A stretch of 22,131 bases of DNA from an uncultured beta proteobacterium (lineage in GTDB: Bacteria; Pseudomonadota; Gammaproteobacteria; Burkholderiales; Burkholderiaceae_C): positions 1-22,131 of the forward strand of contig CAIXMC010000169.1 in NCBI GenBank assembly GCA_903920405.1, written 5' to 3'. Position 1 is the stretch's first letter, and each line of letters opens with the position of its first letter. Of the stretch, positions 21,898 through 22,131 are shown piece by piece. The notes below the pieces were generated by a model. It worked only from the letters and a program-made list of their open reading frames with translations. It did not search any database and had not been told where the DNA came from. The translations under genes were made by a program, and so were the position numbers.

Positions 21898-22131
21898 CTA
21901 CCTTTTATCGTTCCCACGCAGGAGCGTGGGAACGATAAAAATTCTGAGCGTGTGGCATCGCTCCACCAGGGGGCATTTGGCCCCCTCCCGGATTGCGCTT
22001 CGCTGCATCCGGGCTACGGCACTATCAATAATGTAGCGATCTACGCAGTCTGCATAAGCATTAGCGATGGTTTCGAGCATCAACATCAAGCCTTGCCCAT
22101 GCCGGTTGATCAGGGTATATCCGACATATTG
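21898..22131 (-). CDS. Possible C-terminal fragment of a gene cut by the window edge
   Basis: On the minus strand a frame is open from the right edge to a stop at 21898. The first part (LINRHGQGLMLMLETIANAY, then ADCVDRYIIDSA) looks protein-like, but from about 22018 on the frame runs through a REP-like palindrome and two other hairpins. The tail is thus repeat-derived sequence. Either a real gene has had its end replaced by repeats, or the frame is chance. No family is recognised. Confidence 0.3.
   Translation of the reverse strand, partial: QYVGYTLINRHGQGLMLMLETIANAYADCVDRYIIDSAVARMQRSAIREGAKCPLVERCHTLRIFIVPTLLRGNDKR
21903..21940. repeat. Long perfect palindrome (17-bp stem)
   Basis: TTTTATCGTTCCCACGC at 21903-21919 is the exact reverse complement of 21924-21940, with AGGA as the 4-base loop. 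The core CGTTCCCACGC/GCGTGGGAACG resembles an interspersed palindrome common in proteobacterial genomes. With T and A runs on both sides it could act as a bidirectional terminator between copy B's promoter region and the gene at the right edge. Confidence 0.75.
21968..21986. repeat. Short GC hairpin
   Basis: AGGGGGC and GCCCCCT pair around a 5-base loop. It touches the REP-like palindrome at 21987-22018 on one side and lies 27 bases from the palindrome at 21903-21940 on the other, making a cluster of three dyads. Confidence 0.6.
21987..22018. repeat. REP-like palindrome
   Basis: CCCGGAT and ATCCGGG pair around TGCGCTTCGCTGC, followed by CTACG. It is the best-conserved member of the family also found at 11831-11860, 11897-11928 and 13948-13980. 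Confidence 0.75.

Noticed and set aside
1..22131. CRISPR arrays, tRNA and rRNA genes
   Set aside because: No regularly spaced identical repeats and no recognisable tRNA or rRNA sequence were seen on either strand.

Overview
The window reads as an accessory region of a Gram-negative bacterium, probably a gamma- or betaproteobacterium. The evidence is cleaved signal peptides, an MltD-type lipoprotein, REP-like palindromes between genes, and protein families (WD40-caspase, caspase-SUMF1, VIT-vWA) typical of large environmental proteobacterial genomes. The genus cannot be fixed from this sequence. No tRNA, rRNA or CRISPR array was seen.

Layout. 1-1345: a palindromic repeat, an unidentified ORF remnant, an intact glutathione S-transferase gene, and a decayed short-chain dehydrogenase tail. 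1335-4067: a secreted WD40 protein whose 3' part is wrecked. A one-base deletion near 3750 is followed by a short out-of-frame tail that belongs to the WD40-caspase family, and the caspase domain itself is gone. A 95-bp MITE-like element with perfect 19-bp inverted ends and a 10-bp flanking duplication lies just after it. 4161-6588: a conserved hypothetical gene, a small hypothetical gene flanked by two imperfect copies of a 120-145 bp repeat, and a TPR protein/membrane zincin pair. 6844-9783: a large exported VIT-vWA-TPR-DUF2135 protein. 10296-15238 (minus strand): an atypical membrane-anchored protein kinase, a periplasmic caspase-SUMF1 protein (copy A) and an MltD-like lytic transglycosylase. 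15452-19747 (plus strand): a giant FtsW/RodA-penicillin-binding-protein fusion. 20010-21698 (minus strand): a second periplasmic caspase-SUMF1 protein (copy B). The right edge holds REP-like palindromes and a possible partial ORF.

The main discovery is at the 3' ends of caspase-SUMF1 copies A and B. Over the last 111 nt before the terminal codons they differ at 11 sites. All 11 are at codon position 1 or 2, all change the amino acid, and every one fits mutation away from adenine on the coding strand (nine pairs contain A, the other two are T/G). Immediately 5' the same domain shows many synonymous differences. Downstream, a GC-rich hairpin with a GAA loop sits about 60 nt past both stop codons. 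This is the pattern of variable repeats of a diversity-generating retroelement (DGR) in a C-type-lectin/SUMF1 fold. No reverse transcriptase or template repeat is present in the window, so these would be remote targets served from elsewhere in the genome.

The genes suggest a working model (inference): two exported caspase-like proteases carry a hypermutable recognition domain, and they sit beside peptidoglycan-remodelling enzymes (MltD, SEDS-PBP fusion) and a membrane kinase. This could be a self-diversifying envelope sensing, defence or cell-death locus. The WD40-caspase remnant shows a third caspase gene was once present.
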